Below are positions 8,186 through 16,266 of a stretch of 64,000 bases of DNA, piece after piece. Origin of the DNA: [Clostridium] symbiosum (GTDB lineage Bacteria; Bacillota; Clostridia; Lachnospirales; Lachnospiraceae); the NCBI GenBank assembly GCA_021769625.1, contig JAETSN010000002.1, positions 1 to 64,000 on the forward strand. The letters run 5' to 3'. The position numbers and the translations under genes were made by a program. How positions within the stretch are numbered: position 1 is the stretch's first letter; each line of letters begins with the position of its first letter. The notes under the pieces were generated by a model, which saw only the letters and a program-made list of their open reading frames with translations, was not told the origin of the DNA and made no database searches.

Positions 8186-8887
8186 TCAGTCTTCCTCATC
8201 TTCCAGCCGGTATCCCAGAGAGCGGATCGTGCGGATATACTCTGTCTGGCCGCGGTCCAGTTTCGCCCGCAGTTTGGAAATACATACCATGACGTTGTTG
8301 TCGGAGAGCATGTAGGCTTCGCCCCAGCCCTCCTCAAAAAGCTGCTGCTTTGTAAATACTTTGCCCGGATTTTCCATGAACAGTTTCATGATCCTGAACT
8401 CCACGCTGGTCAATGTGATCTTCTCCCCGTTGCGGTAGAGCAGGCAGCCCTTCAGATCCAGCTTCAGTGTCTTTGTCTCCAGAAATTCGGTCTCCGCTTT
8501 GCGGCGTTCCCCGCTGCCGAGATCGTAAAAGCGGCGGAGGGCGGAGTGCACTCTTGCCACGGCTTCGAGAGGGACGAAGGGCTTGGTGATATAGTCGTCC
8601 GCGCCCAGATCCAGTCCCAGGATCTTATCGGAATCGCTGCTCTTTGCGGATAGAAGGATCACGGGGATATTGCTGTTTTCCCGGATATTGTGGAGCACGC
8701 GGTACCCGTCCGGCCCGGGCATCATGATGTCCAGAACGGCGAGGTCGATCTTTTCCTGTTTTAAAAGGGCGAGGGCCTCGATACCGTCCGCCGCCTCACA
8801 GACTTCGTATCCGTCTTTTTCCAGATATAACCGCAGAAGTTCGCGGATCTCCGCCTCATCGTCTGCTATCAGTATTTTATATGCCAT
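8186..8887 (-). CDS. OmpR-family response regulator
   Basis: A 233-residue regulator with receiver domain (MAYKILIADDEAEIRELL, VLDIMMPGPDGYR, LLSAKSSD, DDYITKPF) and C-terminal winged helix (LTSVEFRIMKLFMENPGKVF, DNNVMVCISKLRAKL, IRTIRSLGYRLE). The ORF track begins 13 codons earlier; ATG 8887 is chosen because GAGGT lies five bases upstream and family members start this way. It forms an operon with the kinase and probably with the DUF975 gene upstream. Confidence 0.92.
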   Translation of the reverse strand: MAYKILIADDEAEIRELLRLYLEKDGYEVCEAADGIEALALLKQEKIDLAVLDIMMPGPDGYRVLHNIRENSNIPVILLSAKSSDSDKILGLDLGADDYITKPFVPLEAVARVHSALRRFYDLGSGERRKAETEFLETKTLKLDLKGCLLYRNGEKITLTSVEFRIMKLFMENPGKVFTKQQLFEEGWGEAYMLSDNNVMVCISKLRAKLDRGQTEYIRTIRSLGYRLEDEED

Positions 8888-8910
8888 AGTATACCTCGTA
8901 TCAAAGCGGC

Positions 8911-8946
8911 GAATACAGCCCCGCAAAGAAGGCGCGGGCTGTATTC
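8911..8946 (-). other. hairpin between DUF975 gene and regulator
   Basis: GAATACAGCCC and GGGCTGTATTC form an 11-bp perfect stem around a GC-rich loop. There is no T tract. It lies 24 bases upstream of the regulator start and could be a processing site or a weak attenuator. Confidence 0.45.
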
Positions 8947-9013
8947 ATGTCGTCATGTATCAGAAGTAATATCAAAATGGGCTCTGCGGCAGTTTAGCTT
9001 TCAGCCAAACTGC

Positions 9014-9898
9014 TTACAGGGATTCTCCGAACATTTCCTGCGGCGCATATTCCGGTCCGCTCAGCCTGCGGTACAGAGCGGCGGAAGTAAGGGCCTGATA
9101 GGGCACCGTATAAAATATTTCCACGATGCCGCAGGTAATAAGGCCGAGTATATGCCAGGGTATAAAAGAAAGATCCAAAAGGAGGGCTCTCCATTTGTGC
9201 CCGCACATCAGGGCGGCGCTTCTTTGCAGCACCTCCCGGTAGGGCATATCGGGATGTTCTGCCAGAATATAGGGCACCATGCGGTACTGGTACTGTTTGT
9301 AGATGCCGGGAATGATAAACAGCAGATACCACAGCGCTACGCGGATGTCGTAGTGGAACATGGTTTTGATCACATTTTTGTAGGAATGGTCAAAACCGTA
9401 GGCGATCTCTTTGACGTTCGCCCTGTCATCGACGCTTTTTGTCATAAATCTGCAGACGCCGACATGGAAGGGAAAGACCAGCAGTACCTGCAGTACATAC
9501 AGGAAAACGAAAGCAACGAGAGCGATCAGGATAAAGAGAACGACACCCACCATTCTGGCCTTTTCCGGGACGATGACAGAGTATTGGGAATCTTCCATAT
9601 CATCAGCATCATCTGTTTCCTGGACGCCGATCAGAACGGAATCGTCCTGTTCTTCCATGACATCCGCAGCATCTGTGCCGTCCGCCGTCCCGGTGGCTGC
9701 GGCTTCATCAGTTATATCCGTATCCTCAGCTGCGATCTCCGTGCCGGGATCGTCGGAAGCGGCTCCCTTGCTCCAGCCGGTGCCGGCGCTTAAGCCGCCG
9801 CAGAAAAGGAGCGACAGAAAGGCGACCAGCACGATCTTCCAGTAGTTTCGCTGCAGGGCTTCCTTTGCCCATGCCTTCAGTTCTTTTCGTGTCCACAT
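9014..9898 (-). CDS. DUF975 family membrane protein
   Basis: A 294-residue protein starting MWTRKELKAWAKEALQRNYW, the typical opening of DUF975 proteins. A first membrane segment (KIVLVAFLSLLFCGGLSAG) is followed by an acidic, low-complexity stretch of about 80 residues, then several further segments and the family-type VALWYLLFIIPGIYKQYQYRMVPYILAEHPD. Function of the family is unknown. Start 9898 is chosen because GGAGG lies nine bases upstream, 20 codons inside the ORF-track start. It is probably co-transcribed with the downstream two-component pair. Confidence 0.8.
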   Translation of the reverse strand: MWTRKELKAWAKEALQRNYWKIVLVAFLSLLFCGGLSAGTGWSKGAASDDPGTEIAAEDTDITDEAAATGTADGTDAADVMEEQDDSVLIGVQETDDADDMEDSQYSVIVPEKARMVGVVLFILIALVAFVFLYVLQVLLVFPFHVGVCRFMTKSVDDRANVKEIAYGFDHSYKNVIKTMFHYDIRVALWYLLFIIPGIYKQYQYRMVPYILAEHPDMPYREVLQRSAALMCGHKWRALLLDLSFIPWHILGLITCGIVEIFYTVPYQALTSAALYRRLSGPEYAPQEMFGESL

Positions 9899-10135
9899 AT
9901 TTTTATATCCTCCGTTTAAATTACTTATTCCTGTCAGGTATTGATTATCTGCTGTCAATAACAGGATAACACGGCAGGCTTAAAGAAGAAGCGGGAAAAC
10001 CTTAACGTAACCTGAAAATAAAAAAGATTTGTATCATAATGACAAACAGTATTATACAGGAAATTCCCGGCGGTGAAAAGACGGTAAACTTTCGGATAAC
10101 GGGCAGAAAGGCACCGGTCTTGCCAGTGGGAGGGC

Positions 10136-10165
10136 TTGACAGGGATGGTGAGGGGATGGTAAATA
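10136..10165 (+). promoter_or_regulatory. promoter of rhaD
   Basis: TTGACA at 10136-10141, 18 bases, then TAAATA at 10160-10165, followed by AGGAGG before the ATG at 10200. The roughly 300-base region 9899-10199 otherwise shows no coding signal. Confidence 0.5.
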
Positions 10166-10199
10166 TTTATTATCTGGAAAAGGACAGGAGGTATTTTCG

Positions 10200-11027
10200 A
10201 TGAAGGTATTAGACATGACATTTGTACAGGGATTTATCCGCATGGCGGATGACGGCTTCAGGCTCGGCTGGCATGAAAGAAACGGGGGGAATCTCTCCTA
10301 CCGCATCAAGCCGGAGGAGGTCGAGCTGATCAAGAGCCGGCTGAAGCATGACGGACCGTGGGTCCCGATCGGGGCGAATGTGCCGGAACTGGCGGGCGAG
10401 TATTTCCTTGTGACCGGCAGCGGCAAATTTTTCCGCGACATCAAGGATGATCCGGAGGCGACGCTGGCGATCATCGAGCTGGATGACAAGGGAGAAAACT
10501 ATCAGTTGAAGTGGGGGCTTGTGGAAGGCGGGAAGCCGACCAGCGAGCTGCCGAGCCATCTGATGAATCACGCGGTCAAAAAGCGCGTGACGAACGGCAG
10601 ATACCGCGTGATCTATCATGCGCATCCCGCCAACATCATCGCGCTGACGTTCGTGCTGCCCCTGGAGGATGAGGTGTTCACCCGCGAGCTGTGGGAGATG
10701 GCGACGGAATGTCCTGTCGTATTCCCGGACGGGATCGGCGTTGTCGGCTGGATGGTGCCGGGCGGCAGGGAGATCGCGGAGGCGACCAGCAAGCTGATGG
10801 AGAAATATGATGCGGCGATCTGGGCGCATCACGGTATTTTCTGTGCCGGGGAGGGCGCACACAACACCTTCGGGCTGATGCACACGATAGAGAAGTCCGC
10901 CGAGATCCTCGTGAAGGTGCTGTCCATGGCGCCGGCGAAGCGCCAGACAATCCAGCCGGACGAGTTCCGCAGGCTGGCGAAGGCTTTTGAGGTGGAACTG
11001 CCGGAGAGGTTTTTGTATGAAAAATGA
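10200..11027 (+). CDS. rhaD: rhamnulose-1-phosphate aldolase
   Basis: A 275-residue class II aldolase that splits L-rhamnulose 1-phosphate into dihydroxyacetone phosphate and L-lactaldehyde. Recognisable features are FRLGWHERNGGNLSYR, FLVTGSGKFFRD, the SELPSHL phosphate loop, the zinc ligands HAH in YHAHPANIIALT (about residues 140 and 142) and the third histidine in AAIWAHHGIFCAG. Length matches the family. A strong AGGAGG site precedes the ATG. It stands alone: no rhaA, rhaB or rhamnose transporter lies nearby, so the rest of the pathway must be elsewhere. L-lactaldehyde metabolism is often tied to BMCs; two orphan shell genes lie at 32.1 kb, a possible but unproved link. Confidence 0.93.
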   Translation: MKVLDMTFVQGFIRMADDGFRLGWHERNGGNLSYRIKPEEVELIKSRLKHDGPWVPIGANVPELAGEYFLVTGSGKFFRDIKDDPEATLAIIELDDKGENYQLKWGLVEGGKPTSELPSHLMNHAVKKRVTNGRYRVIYHAHPANIIALTFVLPLEDEVFTRELWEMATECPVVFPDGIGVVGWMVPGGREIAEATSKLMEKYDAAIWAHHGIFCAGEGAHNTFGLMHTIEKSAEILVKVLSMAPAKRQTIQPDEFRRLAKAFEVELPERFLYEK

Positions 11028-11079
11028 CAGAAGCTGCCGCCGAAGGAAGTAAAGTTTGGATGAAATAAAGAGAAACGAA

Positions 11080-11128
11080 AAGGGTTTTCGATGTTGAACG
11101 ACAGATCACATGGAAAGCCCTTGTTTTA
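11080..11128 (+). terminator. terminator after rhaD
   Basis: AAGGGTTTTCGATG pairs with CATGGAAAGCCCTT (12 of 14 pairs) followed by GTTTTA. Confidence 0.5.
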
Positions 11129-11194
11129 TGGCAGTTACGGAACCGGAATGGGAATTTTAAGATCGATCGTGAAGTGCCGCAGGATACCACGGTG

Positions 11195-11320
11195 GTGCGG
11201 CGAAAAAGTGCGGCTGAAAAGTGTAAAGGGCAAGGGAAAGTGCGACTAAAAAATGTGATAAATGAGAAAAGTGCGACTAAAAAATGTAAAATAGTCTTGA
11301 AAGTGCGACTGAAAAATGTA
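11195..11320 (+). repeat. four direct repeats (iterons) upstream of an AAA ATPase gene
   Basis: Copies of AAAGTGCGACTAAAAAATGT or close variants begin at about 11208, 11240, 11271 and 11303, a spacing of 31-32 bases or three helical turns. The block ends about 35 bases before the ATPase start, so it could be the binding site of a dimeric or oligomeric regulator. With no non-repeat-derived spacers of conserved length plus cas genes, it is not a CRISPR. Confidence 0.7.
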
Positions 11321-11356
11321 ATACTGTATATAATAACAGAGAGAGGTACAGAGCAT

Positions 11357-12655
11357 ATGGAAAGACTTTTACTGGAGCAACTGCAAAAGTGGAAAAATAA
11401 AAAGAACAGGAAACCGCTGATCATCAGGGGAGCCAGACAGGTTGGAAAGACCTGGCTCATGAAGGAGTTCGGGAGATGCTGTTTTGAAAATACGGTATAT
11501 ATCAATTTTGATAATAATGAACATATGAAAAATGTCTTTGAGCTGGATTATGATATCAGACGGATCCTTTCCGCATTGAAAATAGAGAGCGGGAAAGCGT
11601 TCGAGGCAGAGAACACGCTCCTGATCTTTGATGAGGTGCAGGAAGTGCCGAAGGCTTTGGCGGCGTTAAAATATTTTTATGAGGAGGCGCCGGAATACGC
11701 GATCGTCGCAGCGGGATCGCTTCTGGGGGTGGCACTGCACCAGGGGACATCATTTCCTGTGGGAAAAGTGGAATTTTTAAATCTGTATCCTCTCAATTAC
11801 AAAGAATTTTTGATGGCGGCGGGAGAGAAGGAACTTGCATCGCTTTTAGAGAGCGGAGATCATGAGATGATCAATGCTTTTTCCGGAAAATATATTGACC
11901 TGCTGCGGAAGTACTATTATATCGGCGGAATGCCGGAAGCGGTCCTCACCTATATTGAGACAGATGATCTGGCGGAGGTGAGGGAGGTTCAGAGACAGCT
12001 TTTGCTGTATTATGCCAATGATTTTTCAAAACATGCGCCGAGAGAGACGGTTCCGCGGATCCAGATGGTATGGGATTCCATTCCGATGCAGCTCGCGAAG
12101 GAAAACAGGAAATTTATTTACGGGGCGCTGAGGGAAGGGGCAAGAGCGAAAGAGTTTGAGATGGCGATCCAGTGGCTTTTGGACTGCGGGCTGATCCATA
12201 AGAGCAGAAGGGTGGAAAAGCCGGGAATGCCCCTGATATCTTACATGGATATGTCGGCATTTAAAATATATATGCTGGATGTAGGACTGCTCGCGGCAAA
12301 AGGAAATATAGCGGCTGCCGTACTGCTTGAGAAAAATGCGATATTTTCCGAATTCAAGGGAGCCTTGACAGAACAGTTTGTGGCGCAGGAACTATCTGCG
12401 GCAGGGATGGAGCTCTATTATTACAGTGCGCCGGGATCCAGCGGAGAGGTGGATTTTATAGTGCAGGTGGAAGATAAGGTGATCCCCGTGGAAGTAAAGG
12501 CGGAGGAGAACCTGCAGGCAAAAAGTTTGAGGGCGCTGGTCGCGAAATACGGACTGAAAGATGCAGTCAGGACTTCCATGTCAAATTACAGGGAACAGGA
12601 CTGGATGGTAAATGTGCCGCTGTTCGAGGTGAGCGGATATTTGAAGGGAAGGTGA
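11357..12655 (+). CDS. AAA_14/DUF4143 ATPase with C-terminal nuclease-like fold
   Basis: A 432-residue P-loop ATPase. Walker A is IIRGARQVGKTWLM, Walker B LLIFDEVQEVPKAL, sensor region IVAAGSLLGVAL. The C-terminal DUF4143 part ends with EVDFIVQ..VIPVEVKAEE, the E-x-D...E-x-K arrangement of PD-(D/E)XK-like folds. Proteins of this group occur in many copies in gut anaerobes and have no settled function. The ORF track extends 61 codons into the upstream repeats; ATG 11357 is chosen because GAGAGGT lies ahead of it and the family alignment begins at MERLLLEQLQKWK. A decayed relative lies at 13995-14349. Confidence 0.82.
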   Translation: MERLLLEQLQKWKNKKNRKPLIIRGARQVGKTWLMKEFGRCCFENTVYINFDNNEHMKNVFELDYDIRRILSALKIESGKAFEAENTLLIFDEVQEVPKALAALKYFYEEAPEYAIVAAGSLLGVALHQGTSFPVGKVEFLNLYPLNYKEFLMAAGEKELASLLESGDHEMINAFSGKYIDLLRKYYYIGGMPEAVLTYIETDDLAEVREVQRQLLLYYANDFSKHAPRETVPRIQMVWDSIPMQLAKENRKFIYGALREGARAKEFEMAIQWLLDCGLIHKSRRVEKPGMPLISYMDMSAFKIYMLDVGLLAAKGNIAAAVLLEKNAIFSEFKGALTEQFVAQELSAAGMELYYYSAPGSSGEVDFIVQVEDKVIPVEVKAEENLQAKSLRALVAKYGLKDAVRTSMSNYREQDWMVNVPLFEVSGYLKGR

Positions 12656-12725
12656 TCAGGGGCGGCTGTACAAAATAATTGAATAAAATCGAAAAGGCCA
12701 AGAACAAAGTAGTGAGGAAGGATGT

Positions 12726-13127
12726 ATGATGTTTCATGGTGAAATAGTTTTTGATATAGCTGATGAAGAACATGTGGAAGTTGATTTAGGCGCAGAAATA
12801 ATACCTACCAAGATTGTTAAGAAAGGTGATGTGATAGCGTTAGGAAGAAAAGCACCTAAAAACAGATGGATGTATAAGATTTCATATGGCAATGAAAAGG
12901 AATATTTAGAAAGTCTGGAAAAAATGGCAAACCAGTTGTCTGACAAAGCAGAATATGTCAATAAATTAGCCAGAACATATGAAGAGGTAAGTATTATAAT
13001 AAATATGCGCTCAGAATTTGCAGAGATAGGTTGTTCAATTCCAAGTCATATATTAAAAAAATTATCAGTACTTGATTGTCCACTTAATTTTAGTGTTCTT
13101 TCATTTGGGATGGCAATAAATGCTTGA
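12726..13127 (+). CDS. DUF4279-like small protein, possible immunity protein
   Basis: A 133-residue AT-rich gene product. Its pattern (FDIADEEHVEVDLGAEIIPTKIVKKGD, NRWMYKISYG, a long helix EYLESLEKMANQL, then a C-terminal GCSIPSHILKKLSVLDC and LNFSVLSFGM) resembles DUF4279 proteins, which are often found among polymorphic-toxin immunity genes. That assignment is from memory of the pattern and is moderate. AGGAAGGA lies upstream; the second ATG (12729) is equally possible. Base composition differs from the flanking genes, suggesting transfer. No toxin gene is adjacent. Confidence 0.55.
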   Translation: MMFHGEIVFDIADEEHVEVDLGAEIIPTKIVKKGDVIALGRKAPKNRWMYKISYGNEKEYLESLEKMANQLSDKAEYVNKLARTYEEVSIIINMRSEFAEIGCSIPSHILKKLSVLDCPLNFSVLSFGMAINA

Positions 13128-13266
13128 TAATCCAAAATTAAAGCTATATTCAAGTCATTGAAAAGGATTAGAGAAGTAAGAATGAAATAAAAGGGAAAGT
13201 ATCCGCTAGATGGGACAGGATGTGGAGAAATCTTTTTCTGATCTCTCCTTAATCTATATCAAAAAA

Positions 13267-13310
13267 ATAATAAGTTTATAGCCTGTTTTGATTGGCTATA
13301 AACTTATTAT
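13267..13310. terminator. 17-bp perfect hairpin, terminator-like on the minus strand
   Basis: ATAATAAGTTTATAGCC pairs perfectly with GGCTATAAACTTATTAT around a 10-base loop. On the minus strand it is followed by TTTTTT, making a textbook terminator, yet no minus-strand gene reads into it. On the plus strand it ends just upstream of the AGGAG site of the next gene. Confidence 0.55.
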
Positions 13311-13325
13311 ACTAGGAGATACATA

Positions 13326-13982
13326 ATGAATATAATTTTTGAGTTTACAGATAAAACCAGACTTTATAGTAAATGTATATATGCTTCTATCTGTCATGGA
13401 GTAATGGTTGGGAAATACACATTGCTGTCAGATGAAATTTCTTGGGATGGAACTAATTTTTTGCTTCAAGATATGGAAGGTATCAGGGGAGTTATGTCTT
13501 TTTCTAATAATATATTTTTGTGTGGTATCCAAAATGAAAAAAATTATTTGAAAGGAGAAAACAATATAGAAAGTATATTATTAAAGGACGCTGGATTAGA
13601 TGTGATTTCCGGAATAAGAGAAGAAGTATTTCCATATTTGCTTGTAGAGAGTGATGAGGGTGATATTCCTGTCATATCTGCTGTTTTTTGGGGAGAAGAA
13701 AAAATCTATTCCAATATGAGTGAAAAAGAATTTATGTATAAAAGTGATAATATTTTATTGCCTTATCTTTATGAAGAAAGAGATATGAAAAAATATTGGA
13801 GAGATTATTATGAAATGAACAAAGAGCAAGAGCAAATTGTGGATGAATTATATTTTAAAAAGATGGCGAATAGCAGCTTTTTATTGAATACTGTACAGAA
13901 GGAAAAATTAAACAAATGGTTTGGAGAAAAAAGAGTATACTGTGAGCAATCTTTAGGTGAAATAGGAATTATGTTTGATTAA
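13326..13982 (+). CDS. hypothetical protein in AT-rich island
   Basis: A 218-residue protein not recognised. It begins MNIIFEFTDKTRLYSKCIYA, lacks membrane segments and signal peptide, and has a charged C-terminal half with many Glu, Lys and Tyr. AGGAG precedes the ATG by nine bases. Codon use is AT-rich like the neighbouring DUF4279-like gene. Soluble size and company would fit an orphan immunity protein, but nothing in the sequence proves it. Confidence 0.6.
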   Translation: MNIIFEFTDKTRLYSKCIYASICHGVMVGKYTLLSDEISWDGTNFLLQDMEGIRGVMSFSNNIFLCGIQNEKNYLKGENNIESILLKDAGLDVISGIREEVFPYLLVESDEGDIPVISAVFWGEEKIYSNMSEKEFMYKSDNILLPYLYEERDMKKYWRDYYEMNKEQEQIVDELYFKKMANSSFLLNTVQKEKLNKWFGEKRVYCEQSLGEIGIMFD

Positions 13983-13994
13983 ATTGATATCGAA

Positions 13995-14349
13995 ATAATG
14001 TATTTTTAATACGAAATGAGGGATTAGCAATTCCACTGTATAAAATTGCGACTACTCGCAAAAAATTTCAGTATAAGGGAGAAACTCATGTTATGGAGAA
14101 TATCGTCTTTAATGAGTTGAAGATACGGGGCTTCAATGTGGATGAGGGCGTTATTATATACAGTCGGCCTATACGATCCCGGATCGGGCAAAGATGGAAC
14201 AGGAGCAACGCTCCCTGATGCTGACTGGGGACTTTTTTAAGAAGATTATCATCACGAAAGATGCGCCTGCACCTTATTACAATGATGATGGAGTGTTGGT
14301 CATGGGGATTTATGATTTTCTGCTGAGTGAGAATAGCTTGGATAACTGA
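13995..14349 (+). pseudogene. decayed C-terminal fragment of a DUF4143 ATPase
   Basis: Reading one frame gives NEGLAIPLYKIATTRKKFQY and VMENIVFNELKIRGFNVDEG. After a frame change and apparent internal loss the text resumes as AYTIPDRAKMEQEQRSLM, DFFKKIIITKD and VLVMGIYDFLLSEN, ending at the TGA. This is the typical end of AAA_14/DUF4143 proteins of Firmicutes. The N-terminal ATPase domain is gone and the PD-(D/E)XK-like centre is deleted. The ORF listed on the opposite strand here is its shadow. Confidence 0.75.
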
Positions 14350-14480
14350 TTGATGAGGTTTTAAAAACATTATGTAAAGCGAGAATAAAAAGTATATCCC
14401 GGATTGCTTTTAAAGGTAGAAACGGATATACTGAAGAAGAGAAAAATGGAACCGGCATTGTAAGAAAAGAGGAATACATT

Positions 14481-16175
14481 ATGGCAAGAACCGTGGGAAT
14501 CGGCCATCAGGATTTTGAAAGCCTCAGGATGAACAATATTTTTTATGTGGACAAGACTGATCTTATACGACAGTGGTGGGAAGCGGGAGATGTGGTGACG
14601 CTGATCACCAGGCCCCGCCGTTTTGGCAAGACATTAAATATGAGTATGCTGGAAAAGTTTTTTTCCGTGGATTATGCGGACAGGGGAGAGCTGTTTGAGG
14701 GACTTGCCATCTGGAGGGAAGAGAAATACCGCCGCATGCAGGGGACGTGGCCGGTGATCGCCCTCAGTTTTGCAAAGGTGAAGGAAACCACCTATACAGG
14801 CGCAAAAGAAAGAATATGCCAGATCATAACGGATATTTATAATCAATGTGATTTTCTGGTGGACAGCGGGAAGCTGAATGAGAAAGAAAAAGATTTTTAC
14901 CGGAGCGTTACGGCAAATATGCCGGATAATATTGCGGCGGATGCACTGAATGCGCTGTCTGGTTATCTGATGAAATATTATGGCAAAAAGGTACTCATTT
15001 TTTTGGATGAGTATGATACGCCGATGCAGGAGGCATATGTGGGCGGGTATTGGAAAGAGATGACCGCTTTCATCAGAAGCCTGTTCAATTCTGCATTCAA
15101 GACAAATCCGTATCTGGAGCGTGCCGTTATGACGGGAATCACAAGGGTCAGCAAGGAATCTGTCTTCTCCGATCTGAATAATCTTGAGGTGGTGACGACA
15201 ACGGCGGAAAAATATGCGGATTGTTTCGGGTTTACGGAAAACGAAGTGTTCTCGGCGCTGGAGGAATTCGGTTTTTATGATCAGAAGCAGCAGGTAAAAG
15301 ACTGGTATGACGGCTTTTGCTTTGGAAAAAAGAAAGACATCTATAATCCGTGGTCCATCATTAATTTTCTCGGCAAGGGCGAGGTTGGCGTATACTGGGC
15401 AAACACCAGTTCCAACGCGTTAGCTGGAAAACTGATACGGGAGGGCACTGTGGATGACAAGAAAATGTTTGAAGCGCTGCTGCGGGGGGAAAGCATCCAA
15501 GTGGAGATAGATGAGCAGATCGTTTATGACCAGTTGTCGACACAGAAGAATGCACTCTGGAGCCTGTTGCTTGCAAGCGGTTATCTGAAAGTAAAGAGCC
15601 ATAAGAAATATTTTAATGATTACGGGGAGTGGCAGGAGGAATATGAGCTGGAACTGACTGATCTTGAGGTCAGGATCGTGTTCCGTCGAATGGTGCAGGG
15701 CTGGTTTGATGCGGCATCTTTTGACTACAACAATTTTATCAGGGCGCTGCTGCTCGGCGATATCAAGGCGATGAATACCTATATGAATAAGGTGACGGCG
15801 GAGATATTCAGCTACTTTGATACAGGTAAAAATACGCAGGGAGAGCCGGAGAAGTTCTATCATGGCTTTGTGCTGGGGATGATGGTGGAACTTTCGGATA
15901 AATATGTATTAAGCTCCAACAGAGAGAGCGGTTTCGGCAGGTATGATGTGATGCTGGAGCCGAGGAAAATATCGGAAAATAATGCTGTCATTATAGAATT
16001 TAAAGTGCAGGATACGGAGGAAAAGGAACTGGCTGATACGGCTAAGGCGGCGCTCAGACAGATCGAGGAGAAGGATTATCAGGCGAATCTGATCGCGAAA
16101 GGGATTCCGGCGGAGCGGATACGGAAGTATGGATTTGCGTTTTGCGGGAAGAGGGTGCTGATCGAAGGGGAGTGA
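14481..16175 (+). CDS. AAA-ATPase-like / PD-(D/E)XK nuclease superfamily protein
   Basis: A 564-residue protein of the PF09820 (AAA-ATPase_like) plus PDDEXK_9 architecture. The start GIGHQDFESLRMNNIFYVDK, Walker A variant LITRPRRFGKTLNMSML, acidic LIFLDEYDTPMQEAYV and VMTGITRVSKESVFSDLNN are typical. The C-terminal part has GRYDVMLEP..NAVIIEFKVQD, the D...E-x-K nuclease-like core. These proteins are abundant in gut anaerobes and oral bacteria, often as multicopy families; their function is unknown, with mobile-element or toxin-like roles proposed. AGAGGA precedes the ATG. Confidence 0.85.
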   Translation: MARTVGIGHQDFESLRMNNIFYVDKTDLIRQWWEAGDVVTLITRPRRFGKTLNMSMLEKFFSVDYADRGELFEGLAIWREEKYRRMQGTWPVIALSFAKVKETTYTGAKERICQIITDIYNQCDFLVDSGKLNEKEKDFYRSVTANMPDNIAADALNALSGYLMKYYGKKVLIFLDEYDTPMQEAYVGGYWKEMTAFIRSLFNSAFKTNPYLERAVMTGITRVSKESVFSDLNNLEVVTTTAEKYADCFGFTENEVFSALEEFGFYDQKQQVKDWYDGFCFGKKKDIYNPWSIINFLGKGEVGVYWANTSSNALAGKLIREGTVDDKKMFEALLRGESIQVEIDEQIVYDQLSTQKNALWSLLLASGYLKVKSHKKYFNDYGEWQEEYELELTDLEVRIVFRRMVQGWFDAASFDYNNFIRALLLGDIKAMNTYMNKVTAEIFSYFDTGKNTQGEPEKFYHGFVLGMMVELSDKYVLSSNRESGFGRYDVMLEPRKISENNAVIIEFKVQDTEEKELADTAKAALRQIEEKDYQANLIAKGIPAERIRKYGFAFCGKRVLIEGE

Positions 16176-16222
16176 GATTATCGCTTTGAGATGGGCTGAC
16201 AGGTTAATCGGATAGAGAAGGC

Positions 16223-16266
16223 CACCCCTGAACTTTCATTGGCGAAAGTTTAGGGGTGATTTTTCT
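16223..16266. terminator. bidirectional terminator between convergent genes
   Basis: CACCCCTGAACTTTC pairs with GAAAGTTTAGGGGTG (one mismatch) and is followed by ATTTTT. It separates the plus-strand ATPase gene from the convergent ABC permease, whose stop lies within it. Confidence 0.8.

Noticed and set aside
11195-11320. CRISPR-like spacing of direct repeats
   Set aside because: Repeats are 20 bases with about 11-base intervals of similar A-rich sequence, only four copies, and no cas genes in the window.
14086-14370. 94-codon minus-strand ORF
   Set aside because: The plus strand here encodes two frames of a decayed DUF4143 tail; the minus ORF has no ribosome site or homology.
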